NCBI RefSeq assembly: GCF_900110915.1
Contig: NZ_FOFG01000001.1
Location: 496,001 to 560,000, forward strand
Direction: 5' to 3'
Length of the DNA stretch: 64,000 bases
Source of the DNA: Faunimonas pinastri
Lineage (GTDB): Bacteria > Pseudomonadota > Alphaproteobacteria > Rhizobiales > Afifellaceae
Both the position numbers and the translations under genes were made by a program. Each line of letters opens with the position of its first letter. Within the stretch, counting starts at the first letter, position 1. The notes beneath the pieces are model-generated. The model ran no database searches. It was given only the letters and a program-made list of their open reading frames with translations, and was not told where the DNA came from. This document shows positions 10,119-19,590 of this stretch, piece after piece.

Positions 10119-11165
10119 TCAATCCACGTTGGACTTCAGCGACGATACCTTGCGCCAGAGGTCGATGCCGCCCTCCTGCGCATGGCGGTCGATCTCGTCC
10201 AGTTCCTCGCGGGAGAAGTCGAGCGTCTTCAGCGCATCCAGCGAATTGTCGAGCTGCTCGACATTCCGCGCCCCGATCAGGGCGGAGGTGACGCGCTTGT
10301 CGCGCAGCGTCCAGGCCAGCGCCATCTGCGCCAGCGTCTGGCCGCGGCGTTCCGCGATGCCGTTCAGCTTGCGGATATGCTCGAGGTTCTGCTCCGTCAG
10401 CAGGGTCTGGCTGAGCGAGCCGCCCTTGGAGGCGCGCGAGCCCTCCGGCACGCCGTTGAGGTACTTGGAGGTCAGCATGCCCTGCGCCAGCGGCGAAAAC
10501 GCGATGCAGCCGACGCCGAGGTCTTCCAGCGTGTCCAGCAGCTGCTCCTCGATCCACCGGTTCAGCATCGAATAGGAAGGCTGGTGGATGAAGAGCGGCG
10601 TGCCCATCGAACGCAGGATCTCGTGCGCCTTGCGCGTCAACTCCGGCGAATAGGACGAGATGCCGACATAAAGCGCCTTGCCGGAACGAACGATGCTGTC
10701 CAGCGCGCCCATGGTTTCTTCCAGCGGCGTGTCCGGGTCGAAGCGGTGGGAATAGAAGATGTCGACATAGTCGAGGCCCATCCGCTTCAGGCTCTGGTCG
10801 AGGCTGGCGATGAGATATTTCCGCGAGCCGCCATTGCCGTAGGGCCCCGGCCACATGTCCCAGCCGGCCTTGCTGGAAATGATCAGCTCGTCGCGGTAGG
10901 GGGCGAAATCCGCCGCGAAGATGCGGCCGAAATTCTCCTCCGCCGAGCCGTAGGGCGGGCCGTAATTGTTGGCGAGGTCGAAATGCGTGACGCCGCGGTC
11001 GAACGCGCGGCGCAGCACGGCGCGGCCGGTCTCATAGACGTCCTCGCCGCCGAAATTCTGCCAGAGGCCCAGCGAGATGGCCGGCAGCGAGATGCCGCTG
11101 CGGCCGGTGCGGCGGTAGGGGATCTGCTCGTAGCGATCGTCGGCGGCGGTCCAGGGTTTCTGCAC
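10119..11165 (-). CDS. Aldo/keto reductase, YghZ/Gpr type (L-glyceraldehyde 3-phosphate reductase-like)
   Basis: This 348-residue cytoplasmic NADPH-dependent reductase matches the YghZ subgroup, which reduces L-glyceraldehyde 3-phosphate and methylglyoxal. Catalytic tetrad residues are visible: Asp and Tyr in DLANNYGPPYG, Lys in ISSKAGWDMWPGPYG, and His in YSHRFDPDTPLEE. The cofactor-binding end contains ALIGARNVEQLDNSLDAL. It lies 29 bases after a Gfo/Idh oxidoreductase gene on the same strand. The pair could act on one sugar or inositol derivative, which is inference. A good terminator follows it. Confidence 0.9.
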   Translation of the reverse strand: MQKPWTAADDRYEQIPYRRTGRSGISLPAISLGLWQNFGGEDVYETGRAVLRRAFDRGVTHFDLANNYGPPYGSAEENFGRIFAADFAPYRDELIISSKAGWDMWPGPYGNGGSRKYLIASLDQSLKRMGLDYVDIFYSHRFDPDTPLEETMGALDSIVRSGKALYVGISSYSPELTRKAHEILRSMGTPLFIHQPSYSMLNRWIEEQLLDTLEDLGVGCIAFSPLAQGMLTSKYLNGVPEGSRASKGGSLSQTLLTEQNLEHIRKLNGIAERRGQTLAQMALAWTLRDKRVTSALIGARNVEQLDNSLDALKTLDFSREELDEIDRHAQEGGIDLWRKVSSLKSNVD

Positions 11166-11194
11166 GGTCTCTCCCTCAGTGCTTGTTGTTGTTT

Positions 11195-12310
11195 TCAGCC
11201 CTCGCCCGGCGCGGACGCGTTGATGAGGTCCGGCGGCTCGATCGGGGGCAGTTCCTGCTTTTCGCTCTGGTCAGCATAGCGGCTGCGGGCGACCGGAGTC
11301 ACCTTCTCCGGCCGTCCGCTCGCCAGGGAACGCTCGATCGCTTCCATGATGACCACATCCGCGAGGCCTTCCTCGCCGCCGGGCTCGGGGTCGCGGTTAT
11401 TGATGACGCAATCGGAGAAGTACTTGAGTTCGCCGCCGAACTGGTCGGTCGGGTCGAATTTCTTTTCCGATTTCTCGTCGCCCACGGTCAGCTTGTGGCC
11501 GATCGGAGCGCCGAACGTAAAGCCGGGCGTGACTTCCAGATCGCCCTTGGTTCCGACGACGCGGTATTGGCCGACCTCGTTGGCGCCGTAGCTGACGGTG
11601 AATTGCGCGAGCCGGTCATCGGGAAAGCGCATCGTTACCGAGACGGTGTCGTCGAAATTGAAGGGCAGGTCCGGCCGGCGCGTGCCGACGGCGAAAACCT
11701 CGGTCGGCTCGGCGCGGAAGACGTTGCGCGCCGCATTGATCGGGTAGGGGCCCATGTCGGTGACCGGCCCGGCCCAGTAGCCGTGGCTGGCGCGGTGGTT
11801 GGAGGCGGCGACATGCTGGCAGAACACGGCGGAGAAGATCCGGAGATCGCCGATCTTGCCGGAGCGCAGGAGTTCCAGCGCGGCGAGGGTCGCCGGCTCG
11901 AAATGCAGGCGGTAGGCAATCATCAGCCTGGCGCCGGATTTCTCCGAAGCGGCGATGATCTCGCGGCATTCCTGCTCGCTGACGGCCATCGGCTTTTCCA
12001 GAAGCACGTGGATGCCGGCCTCCAGCGCCCGCACGGCGAAGTCGCGATGCTGGTCGTTGGGCAGCGCCAGATAGATCGCGTCCACCTCGCCCGACCTGAG
12101 CATCTCGTCATACTGGTCGTAGCCGTAGGTGTGCTCGATCCCGTATTTCGGTGCGAGTTCCCGCGCCTTGACGGGATCGCCGGTGACCAGCGCCGTCATT
12201 TCCGAATTGCCGGTGTGCTCCACGCCCGGCATGAAGGCGGCCTGTGAGATCCAGCCGCCCGCGACGACGGCATAGCGGACCTTGGAACCGGTGATCTCTC
12301 TGGCTGGCAT
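11195..12310 (-). CDS. Gfo/Idh/MocA family oxidoreductase
   Basis: The 371-residue NAD(P)-dependent dehydrogenase has an N-terminal Rossmann domain (VVAGGWISQAAF, with a less usual GGW variant of the nucleotide loop) and the family hallmark LLEKPMAVS at about residue 100. The C-terminal alpha/beta substrate domain includes GPVTDMGPYPINAARNVF. The substrate is probably a sugar or cyclitol but cannot be named. The ATG at 12310 has a GAGGAG ribosome site. It is the first gene of a pair with the aldo/keto reductase. It is one of four family members in this window (also 32248, 41530 and 44093), all divergent from one another. Confidence 0.88.
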   Translation of the reverse strand: MPAREITGSKVRYAVVAGGWISQAAFMPGVEHTGNSEMTALVTGDPVKARELAPKYGIEHTYGYDQYDEMLRSGEVDAIYLALPNDQHRDFAVRALEAGIHVLLEKPMAVSEQECREIIAASEKSGARLMIAYRLHFEPATLAALELLRSGKIGDLRIFSAVFCQHVAASNHRASHGYWAGPVTDMGPYPINAARNVFRAEPTEVFAVGTRRPDLPFNFDDTVSVTMRFPDDRLAQFTVSYGANEVGQYRVVGTKGDLEVTPGFTFGAPIGHKLTVGDEKSEKKFDPTDQFGGELKYFSDCVINNRDPEPGGEEGLADVVIMEAIERSLASGRPEKVTPVARSRYADQSEKQELPPIEPPDLINASAPGEG

Positions 12311-12362
12311 GTGCGCTCCTCTCGTTCGCGAAGGGAACGCGGCAGGCCGTCCTTTGATCCTT

Positions 12363-12383
12363 GCGCGATTGCCCCGATCGCGC
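12363..12383 (-). terminator. Possible weak terminator after the amidohydrolase gene
   Basis: GCGCGAT (12363-12369) pairs with ATCGCGC (12377-12383), loop seven bases, 33 bases after the amidohydrolase stop. There is no real T-run, so it may be Rho-assisted. Confidence 0.35.
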
Positions 12384-12415
12384 CTCCGCCCGGCCCCTGG
12401 ACAAGGCGATCTGGC

Positions 12416-13783
12416 CTACGCGGGCCGGATCACCGGAAAACGCGATTGCAGGCGGATGCCGGCGCGTTCGCGGATCGCGTCGGCGCGCTCCTGCACCTGG
12501 CTGAGGATCACCTCCTCGTCCACTGTCAGCACCTTGCGGTCGCGCATCAGCCAGCGTCCGTCGCACATGGAGGAGACGACCGAGCGGGAATGCGTGGCGT
12601 AGACCAGCGTGGAGACGAGATCGTGGATCGGCAGCGTGCCGATCTCGCGCGGGTCGATCATGATGAGGTCGGCCTTCTTGCCGGTCTCCAGCGAACCGAT
12701 TTCGTTTTCCCAGCCGAGGCACTTCGCGCCGTGCACGGTCACCATGTCGAGCACGCTTTCCGCCGGCATGATCGTCGGATCGACGCGCTTGCCCTTGTGG
12801 ATCAGCGCGGCGAGGTAGATCTCATCGAAGATGTCGCTGCGGTTGCAGCAGGGCGGGCTGTCCGTGCCGATGCCGACGGCCACGCCGGAGGCCAGCAGCT
12901 CCGGGATCGGCGCGAAGCCGAGCACGCGCATGTTGGCGGAGGGGCAGTGCACCACGGGCGCGTCGTTTTCGCCGAAAAGCTCGATCTCGCGCGGCGACAG
13001 CCAGACGCAATGGACCGACAGGAGGTTGGGCGCGAGCACGCCGAGCCGCGCCAGATGCTCCACGGTCGAGGCACCGCGCGTTTCACGGGCGAAGCGGTTC
13101 TCCTCCGGGATCTCGGAGACGTGGATCTGCACGGAGGTGTTGCGCCGGTCTGCTTCCGCCTTGGTGCGCAGGATCAGGTCGTCGGAACAGTTGAAGATGG
13201 TGCGCAGCCCGAACCAGTGGCGGATCCGCCCGTCGGCCGCGCCGTGCCAGCGCTCGTTCTGCTCGATCTGCCGCTCCAGCACGGCGTCGGTGGGCAGGAT
13301 CCAGCCTTCCGGCAGGCCTTCGCCATTGTCCATGGAGGACTGGCAGAGCGTGGCGCGCAGACCCAGATCGCTGACGGCATGGCCCATCGCATCGACATGC
13401 TGGCCGCCGGCTTCGGAGAAGGTCGTGACGCCGCTCTTGATCATCTCCACGCCGATGGCCGATGTGGAGACGTACTGGTCTTCCGGCGTCAGCTGGCTCT
13501 CGAAGGGCCAGATCCGCTCGCGCAGCCATGTCAGGAGATCGACGTCGTCGGCGATGCCGCGGCCGAGCTGCTGCGATGTGTGGACATGCGAGTTGACGAG
13601 GCCGGGCATGACGATCAGCCCGCGCCCGTCCACGATCTCGGTGCCGGGCGGAACGGCGTCGACGGCGACGCGGCCGAGTTCGGCGATCCGGTCGCCGGAG
13701 ACCAGGATATCCGCTTCCACGAGGATCTCCCGGCGGCGGTTCATGGTCAGGATGGTCGCGCCGCGGATCAGCGTATCGGACAT
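12416..13783 (-). CDS. Amidohydrolase of the AtzA/TrzN/SsnA-like superfamily (deaminase or chlorohydrolase type)
   Basis: This 455-residue metal-dependent hydrolase has the N-terminal beta-sandwich and TIM barrel of subtype III amidohydrolases. Visible metal ligands are the HxH of NSHVHTS (about residues 66-72), a His in QIHVSEIPEEN, a His in SVHCVWLS, and the Asp in GIGTDSPPCCN. The C-terminus returns to the sandwich (GSLETGKKADLIMID). Relatives deaminate S-adenosylhomocysteine, methylthioadenosine or guanine-like bases, or dechlorinate triazines. The exact substrate cannot be assigned. The ATG at 13783 is plausible. About 105 bases separate it from the next gene, so it may be a separate transcript. 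Confidence 0.85.
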   Translation of the reverse strand: MSDTLIRGATILTMNRRREILVEADILVSGDRIAELGRVAVDAVPPGTEIVDGRGLIVMPGLVNSHVHTSQQLGRGIADDVDLLTWLRERIWPFESQLTPEDQYVSTSAIGVEMIKSGVTTFSEAGGQHVDAMGHAVSDLGLRATLCQSSMDNGEGLPEGWILPTDAVLERQIEQNERWHGAADGRIRHWFGLRTIFNCSDDLILRTKAEADRRNTSVQIHVSEIPEENRFARETRGASTVEHLARLGVLAPNLLSVHCVWLSPREIELFGENDAPVVHCPSANMRVLGFAPIPELLASGVAVGIGTDSPPCCNRSDIFDEIYLAALIHKGKRVDPTIMPAESVLDMVTVHGAKCLGWENEIGSLETGKKADLIMIDPREIGTLPIHDLVSTLVYATHSRSVVSSMCDGRWLMRDRKVLTVDEEVILSQVQERADAIRERAGIRLQSRFPVIRPA

Positions 13784-13887
13784 GCGGAAAGCCTCGAAGG
13801 TTCAGCCGGGGGCCGGTTCGGCGCGATCCTAGGCAGGCGGGCCCGGCCGCTCCAGCCCAAAGATCGGCCTGTGGAGAGAGGTGCCGG

Positions 13888-15297
13888 TCAGGCCAGGGTG
13901 CGGAAGCGGACGAGACCGAGCCGCTCGCGCATGATCCACCGCGCCGTCATCAGCACCGCGAGAATGCCGATACCGGTCGCCAGCCCGATCCAGATGCCGA
14001 TGCCGCCAAGTCCCACCTTGAAGGCGAGAAGCGCCCCCACCGGCAGTCCCAGCCCCCAATAGCCGACCGCCGCGAAGATCATCGGAATGCGCGTGTCGTG
14101 CAGGCCGCGCAGCACGCCGGCGCCCATCACCTGCGCGGCGTCCAGAAGCTGGAAACACCCGGCGCAGGCGAGGAAGGTCACGGCGAGATCCACCACCTCC
14201 CGGTTCTTGGGATCGGTCGTGTCGAGGAAGCCGGAGATCAGCGTGCGCGGCGCGAGGAGCAGCACCGAGGCCGCCACCGCCATGATGGCCACGCCGAGGA
14301 GATACCCGGACCAGCCCGCCACGCGGATGCCTTCCCGGTCGCCCGCCCCGTAGGCAAGGCCGACGCGCACGGTGGAGGCCTGGCTGATGCCGAGCGGGAT
14401 CATGAATGAGAGCGCGGAGATCTGGATCGCGATGGAATGGGCCGCAAGCTGCGTCATGCCGAGCACGCCCATCATGAAGACGGCGGCGTTGAAGACCGTC
14501 ACCTCGAAGGCCAGCGTGAAGGCGATGGGCACGCCCAGCCGGAAAAGCTCGATGAAGCGCGGCCAGTCGGCGCGCCAGAAGCGCCCGAAGACATGAAAGC
14601 GCCGGAAGGGCGGCCGGAACTGGACGATGGCGGCAAGTGCCGCGAACATTACGAAATTGGAGATCGAGGTCGCCAGTCCCGAGCCGGTGAGGCCCAGCGG
14701 CGGGCAGCCGAGATGCCCGAACATCAGCACCCAGTTCAGCCCGACATTGAGAACGATGGCGGCCGCGACGATCCACAGCGCCCAGAGCGGCCGTTCCAGC
14801 GAGGAGATGAAGGAGCGCAGCACGGCATAGGCGAGCGCCGGAAAGAGCGCCCATTGCAGCGCGTGCATGAATGTGGCGGCGGATCTGGAAAGATCCGGCT
14901 CCTGTCCGATGGCGAGCAGGATCGCCTCGGCGTGCCAGAGGACCAGCCAAACCGGGATGGAATAGGCCAGTGCCGTCCACAAGCCCTGCCGCACGGTGCG
15001 ACGCACTTCCCGCACCATTCCCCGCCGCCGCTCGCCCAGCGCGCGCGCCAGCATAGGACCGGTCGCGATGGTGAGACCGATGCCGAAGATCAGGAAAGCG
15101 AAATAGAGATTGCCGCCGAGCGTGCCGGCGGCAAGCGTCGCCGGTCCCAGCCGCGACATCAGGATCACGTCGGTCGCCCCGAAGGCGGTCTGGGCGAAAT
15201 TGGTCAGGATCAGCGGCCAGCTGAGCAGGGCGGTGCTGCGGATCTCCGCGATCCAGGCGCTACGCGTTGCCGTGGGCTGCACGACGGCATCCACCAT
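13888..15297 (-). CDS. MATE family multidrug/toxin efflux transporter (NorM-like)
   Basis: This 469-residue inner-membrane antiporter has about 12 hydrophobic helices in two repeats. Family-like segments are LILTNFAQTAFGATDVILMSR near the start, GIGLTIATGPMLARALGERR and a mid-protein FMIPLGISQASTVRVGLAYG. It should export cationic or other toxic compounds using a sodium or proton gradient. The ATG at 15297 has an AGGAAG ribosome site. It seems monocistronic. No regulator gene is adjacent. Confidence 0.9.
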   Translation of the reverse strand: MVDAVVQPTATRSAWIAEIRSTALLSWPLILTNFAQTAFGATDVILMSRLGPATLAAGTLGGNLYFAFLIFGIGLTIATGPMLARALGERRRGMVREVRRTVRQGLWTALAYSIPVWLVLWHAEAILLAIGQEPDLSRSAATFMHALQWALFPALAYAVLRSFISSLERPLWALWIVAAAIVLNVGLNWVLMFGHLGCPPLGLTGSGLATSISNFVMFAALAAIVQFRPPFRRFHVFGRFWRADWPRFIELFRLGVPIAFTLAFEVTVFNAAVFMMGVLGMTQLAAHSIAIQISALSFMIPLGISQASTVRVGLAYGAGDREGIRVAGWSGYLLGVAIMAVAASVLLLAPRTLISGFLDTTDPKNREVVDLAVTFLACAGCFQLLDAAQVMGAGVLRGLHDTRIPMIFAAVGYWGLGLPVGALLAFKVGLGGIGIWIGLATGIGILAVLMTARWIMRERLGLVRFRTLA

Positions 15298-15399
15298 GGT
15301 CTTCCTGCCCTGCCTGTCGGCGCGCCCGGGTGGCGTGCTCTCGTTGCCCTGCTCTAGGGGGTCCGCCCGGACTTCTCAAGCAGGGACGCGGATCGCGCT

Positions 15400-15705
15400 T
15401 CAGAGAAGCTCGATCGGCTGGGCGCGGATCACCACCTCCTCCTGCCGAAAGCGTTGCTCCAGGCTTTCCCTGTATTCGGCCCACCAGGAGCGGTCCAGTT
15501 CCTCCACCATCACTTCCAGCGTGACGATGTCGTCGCGGTAGCTTCGGTCGCTGCCATGCCAGAGTCCTTCGGCCGGGGCGCGGGTGAAGGCGGTGAGGCC
15601 GCCAAACCGCTCGCTCATCTCGTGGCGGACCGTTCCATAAAGCTCATGGGGCAGGGGCTTGCCGTGGTTGTCGCGAAGGGGAAGAAGGATCTGGACGAGG
15701 TACAT
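15400..15705 (-). CDS. Conserved hypothetical protein, 101 residues
   Basis: I do not recognise a named family, although similar short proteins starting MYLVQILLPLRD are, from memory, common in Hyphomicrobiales. It is soluble, acidic-basic mixed, with an RHEMSERFGGLTAF segment, a WWAEYRESLEQRFRQEE helix near the end and no signal peptide. The pattern of beta strand, helix and ERFGG would suit a small dimeric alpha-beta barrel, which is a guess. Codon use matches neighbours. It is divergent from the acylase-GH3-amine oxidase operon, 87 bases away, sharing a promoter region that holds an 8-bp inverted repeat. Confidence 0.75.
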   Translation of the reverse strand: MYLVQILLPLRDNHGKPLPHELYGTVRHEMSERFGGLTAFTRAPAEGLWHGSDRSYRDDIVTLEVMVEELDRSWWAEYRESLEQRFRQEEVVIRAQPIELL

Positions 15706-15733
15706 GGCACTTCAACAAAGCTCGGTTATCTCC

Positions 15734-15760
15734 TGAACTCCGTGGACCCCGGGGAGTTCA
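15734..15760. promoter_or_regulatory. Perfect inverted repeat TGAACTCC-N11-GGAGTTCA
   Basis: The two 8-base arms (15734-15741 and 15753-15760) are exact complements in the 87-base divergent region between the 101-residue gene and the acylase operon. The spacing and symmetry suit an operator for a dimeric regulator controlling one or both genes. Confidence 0.45.
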
Positions 15761-15781
15761 CGTCCGACGATAGGCAAGATC

Positions 15782-15786
15782 AGGAG
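15782..15786 (+). promoter_or_regulatory. Ribosome binding site AGGAG deciding a TTG start
   Basis: AGGAG is followed by six bases and TTG at 15793. No ATG lies near in this frame, so this site supports TTG as the start of the acylase gene over the GTG at 15832. Confidence 0.6.
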
Positions 15787-15792
15787 CCTGCC

Positions 15793-18035
15793 TTGCCCGG
15801 CCTCTCAGGACTGAGCCTTTCCGGAATTCGTGTGGCGGCGGGGCTGCTCGGCCGGGCCCTCATCGCCGGAGCGCCGCCTTCGCGCACGCTGGCGGAACGG
15901 CTCGCCATGCTGCGGACCCGCGGCTTGCCGCTGCAAGGACCGGTCCGCATCCACTGGAACGAGCATCAGGTGCCCTTCATCGAGGCAGAGACGGACGACG
16001 ACCTCGCGGTGGCGCTGGGACTCGTCCACGCGCATCTCCGGATCGGCCAGATGGAGATGATGCGGCGGCTCGCCACCGGGCGGGTGGCGGAACTGGTGGG
16101 GCCGCTCGGCGTCGAGCTCGATCGTGCGCTGCGGCTCTTCGACTTTCCGCGCGCCGTGCCGGAGATCCTGGCATCGCTGCCGGAGGAGACGCGGCGCTGG
16201 GCGGAAGGCTTCGTCGCCGGGGTCAACGCGCAGCTGCTCGGCGCGGCCGAACTGCCGCCGGAGTTCCGTCTGCTCGACATTCCGCGCGAGCCCTGGACCT
16301 TGCACGACCTCTTCGCCGTGGCGAAACTTGCCGGGGCCGACGTGAGCTGGCTCTCCTGGCCACGACTCCTGAAAACGCGCGACGCGCTGCCGCCCGATGA
16401 ATGGGGGGACGTCTGGCGCGAATTGCTGCGCGCGGCGCTGTTCTCGCAGGAACTGACCGGGGTGGCTGGGTCCACTGTCGGAGAAGCGCTGCGAAGCGGC
16501 AGCAATTCCGCCTGCGTGGACGGCCGCCGCACCGGGACGGGCGCGGCGATGATCGCCAGCGACCCGCATCTTTCCATTGCGCTGCCCGGCCTTTTCCTGA
16601 TCGCCGGCTACCGCTCGCCCGGCCACCACGCGGTGGGGCTGATGATCCCCGGCCTGCCCTTTATCGGGCTCGGCCGAAACCGCTCGGTGGCCTGGGGCGG
16701 CACCAACCTTCACGCCGCCGCGAGCGATCTCGTCGATGTCTCGACGCTGCAGCCCGCCGCTTTCGGCACGCGACGGGAGGTGGTGAAAGTGCGCGGTGCG
16801 GCCGATGTGGAGTTGTCGCTGCGGGAGACGCGCTTCGGGCCGGTGGTCACGGACGGGATGATCCTCCGGAGCCGCGCGCCCGCCGCGCTCCGCTGGATCG
16901 GCCACAGCCCGAGCGACGAACTCACCGCCATGCTGCGCGCCAGTCAGGCGGAGACTGGCCCACCTTCCGCGCTGCCTTCGCGTCCTATGCCGCGCCGGGG
17001 CTGACCATGACCTATGCGGATGTCGGCGGCTCGGTCGGCCGGACGATAGCGGCGCAGCTGCCGCGCCGTTCCCATGACGAGCCGCGCGACATGCTGCTGT
17101 CGCCGGAGGAGGCGCTGCACTGGGACGAGGTCGCGACCGGCCTCGACATGCCGTGGCGTTTCGGGCCGGAGGAAGGCTTCATCGCCTCCGCCAACGACCG
17201 GCCGCCCCCCGGCGAATTTCCCGTCGGCTGGTTCTTCTCGCCGCATGACCGGGTAAGGCGCATCGCCGAGCTGCTGGGCGGGGACAGGCGCATCGGGCTC
17301 GACGACCTCCGCGCGTTGCAGCGGGACGTCAGTCAGCGCAGCTCGCTCACCTTGCGCGACATTCTGCTGCGTGGCCTGCCAGAGAGCGAGCGATTGAGCG
17401 GGCGCGAGCGGCAGGCGCTGGCCGCGATCCGCGACTGGAACGGCTCCTATGCCGCGACCTCGCAAGGTGCGCTCGCCTTTGAGCTGCTGCTGGCCGAAAT
17501 CGTGGAACGGATGAAGCGGAAAGGCATGTCGCCCCGGAAGCCCGCGTTCTGGTCCGCCCGCGATCTCGTGGCCGAACGGCTGGCGGCGCTTTCGGAAGCG
17601 GAGCTGGCGCAGGTCACGGGGCCGGCGCTCCGCCGCGCAGCGCGGGGCTTCGGGCGCTACCGGAACTGGGGCGGCATGCACCGGCTGCGTCTCGCGCATC
17701 CGCTCGGCCGCCTGCCGGTGATCGGCCGCCGCTTTCGCTACGGCGACTTCCCGGCCGATGGCGGCAACGACACCTTGAACAAGACGGCCTTCGGTCTTGC
17801 CCGCAAGCGCCATTATGCGACCTACGGCGCCTGCGCCCGCCACATCTCGGATCTGTCCGATCCCGACGCCAACTTCTTCGTGCTGCTCGGCAGGCAGGAC
17901 GGCTGGAGCGGCAGCGCCAATGCGGTGGATCAGGTTGCCCTCTGGCGGCGCGGCGGTTATGTCACCGTTCCCCTGCGGCTGGAAACGGTGCGGACGATGT
18001 TTCCGCACAAGACCGACCTTCAGCCGGCAGGCTGA
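15793..18035 (+). pseudogene. Penicillin acylase family amidase (Ntn hydrolase), interrupted by a -1 frameshift
   Basis: If read through, this is a family-length precursor of about 747 residues. It has an alpha chain, then a Gly-Ser autocleavage site (RSGSNSACV; Ser at about residue 237, bases 16501-16503) and the beta-chain block MIASDPHLSIALPG. Relatives cleave side-chain amides such as acyl-homoserine lactones or penicillins, usually in the periplasm; no clear signal peptide is seen. The reading frame breaks near 16950, where one G seems missing from a G run: CAG GCG then G GAC TGG. Restoring it gives QAGDWPTFRAAFASYAAPG, typical of the family. Without repair, translation ends at 17004 after 403 residues. 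It could be a sequencing error or a recent loss. It is the first gene of an operon with GH3 and amine oxidase genes. Confidence 0.82.
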
Positions 18036-18048
18036 CGCGAGGAATCCG

Positions 18049-19590
18049 ATGTTCGACGCGACGCCGCTGCTGCGCCTTTACGCCCGCCGGCGTCTCGCCC
18101 GCCTTGCCGCGCAGGACCCCGCCGCGACGCAAGGTGCCGAACTCCTGAAGCTCCTGCGCCGCGCCGCCGGCACCCGCTTCGGGCAGGCGCACGGCTTCGG
18201 CGCGATCCGCAACGTCGCGGAGTACCAGAGCCGCGTGCCGCTCCGCTCCTACGATGCCTTCTGGGAAGAGTGGTGGAAGCCGGCGTTCCCCGTCCTCCGC
18301 GACGTGACCTGGCCGGGCCTCATCCCCTATTTCGCCGCAAGCTCCGGCACATCGACGGGTGCGACCAAATACATCCCGGTGACGGCGGAGATGTCGGCCA
18401 GCAATCGCCGCGCCGCCTTCGACCTGCTGGTCTTCCATCTGGCGAACCGGCCCGAAAGCCGGGTGTTCGGCGGGCAGAGTTTCCTGCTCGGCGGCAGCAC
18501 GGCGTTTCGCCAGCTGGCGTCCGGTGTCGAGGCCGGCGATCTCAGCGGCATCGCCGCCGTCAGCGTGCCGCGCTGGGCGCGGAGCCGCCTGTTTCCCCCG
18601 GCCGAACTGGCGCTGCTTTCCGACTGGGACCGCAAGGTGGACGAAATCGGCCGGGCGAGCCTCCTGCAGGATATTCGCAACGTTTCGGGCACGCCGAGCT
18701 GGATGCTGCTCTTCTTCGAGAAGCTGCGCGACCTCTGCGCCGACCGCTCGTCGCGCCTTGTCGACTATTATCCGAACCTCGAACTCGTGACGCATGGCGG
18801 CGTCGGCTATGAGCCCTATCGCGCCCGCTTCGACGAATGGCTGGAGGGGAGCCACGCGGAGACGCGCGAGGTTTACCCGGCCAGCGAAGGCTTCATCGCG
18901 ATGGCCGATCGCGGTTCGGGCGAGGGGCTCCGCATGGAGCTCGACAACGGGCTCTTCTACGAATTCATCCCAGTGGACGAACTCGGCCGCACCAATCCGA
19001 CCCGGCACTGGATCGGCAATGCGGAACCCGGCGTGAACTATGCGCTGGCATTGTCCTCCAATGCCGGACTCTTCTCCTACTTGGTCGGCGACACCGTGCG
19101 GCTGATCGAGCGCAGCCCGGCACGCCTCATGGTGACGGGCCGCACGTCCTATTCGCTCTCCGCGTTCGGCGAGCACCTGATCGGCTCGGAGATCGACACC
19201 GGCATTACCGAAGCGGCCGAGAACATCGGAGCCGACGTGGCGGATTATTCCGTGGGCGCGGTCTACCCGCAAGCGGGTTCGCCGCGCGGCGGGCATGTCT
19301 TCGTCGTGGAATTCGGCCGGCCGTTGCGCGAAGGCGAAACGGAGCGCTTCGCCGCCGTGCTGGACGAAACGCTGGCGCGCCTCAATCTCGATTATGCCGA
19401 TCATCGCCGCGACGATTTCGGCATGATGCCGCCGCGCATCCTCCTCGCCTCTAAAGGCACGTTTGCCGCCTGGATGGCGAAACGCGGCAAGCTCGGCGGC
19501 CAGAACAAGGTGCCGCGCGTGATCGGGAACGATGCCCTGCTCGCCGACTTGATCGCCTTCGTTCAAACCTTTCCGGAACAAGGGTCATGA
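18049..19590 (+). CDS. GH3-family acyl-acid amido synthetase
   Basis: The 513-residue protein is of the GH3 family, best known in plants, where it adenylates jasmonate or auxin and joins it to an amino acid. The three nucleotide motifs are visible: ASSGTSTGATKYIPVT (about residues 98-113), YPASEGFIAM and SYLVGDTVRL. The overall order N-terminal adenylation domain, then C-terminal cap, fits bacterial members. The ATG at 18049 follows CGAGGA, 13 bases after the acylase stop. Its stop overlaps the amine oxidase start (ATGA). It likely forms an amide or other acyl conjugate in the cytoplasm. The acid and amine partners are unknown. Confidence 0.88.
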   Translation: MFDATPLLRLYARRRLARLAAQDPAATQGAELLKLLRRAAGTRFGQAHGFGAIRNVAEYQSRVPLRSYDAFWEEWWKPAFPVLRDVTWPGLIPYFAASSGTSTGATKYIPVTAEMSASNRRAAFDLLVFHLANRPESRVFGGQSFLLGGSTAFRQLASGVEAGDLSGIAAVSVPRWARSRLFPPAELALLSDWDRKVDEIGRASLLQDIRNVSGTPSWMLLFFEKLRDLCADRSSRLVDYYPNLELVTHGGVGYEPYRARFDEWLEGSHAETREVYPASEGFIAMADRGSGEGLRMELDNGLFYEFIPVDELGRTNPTRHWIGNAEPGVNYALALSSNAGLFSYLVGDTVRLIERSPARLMVTGRTSYSLSAFGEHLIGSEIDTGITEAAENIGADVADYSVGAVYPQAGSPRGGHVFVVEFGRPLREGETERFAAVLDETLARLNLDYADHRRDDFGMMPPRILLASKGTFAAWMAKRGKLGGQNKVPRVIGNDALLADLIAFVQTFPEQGS

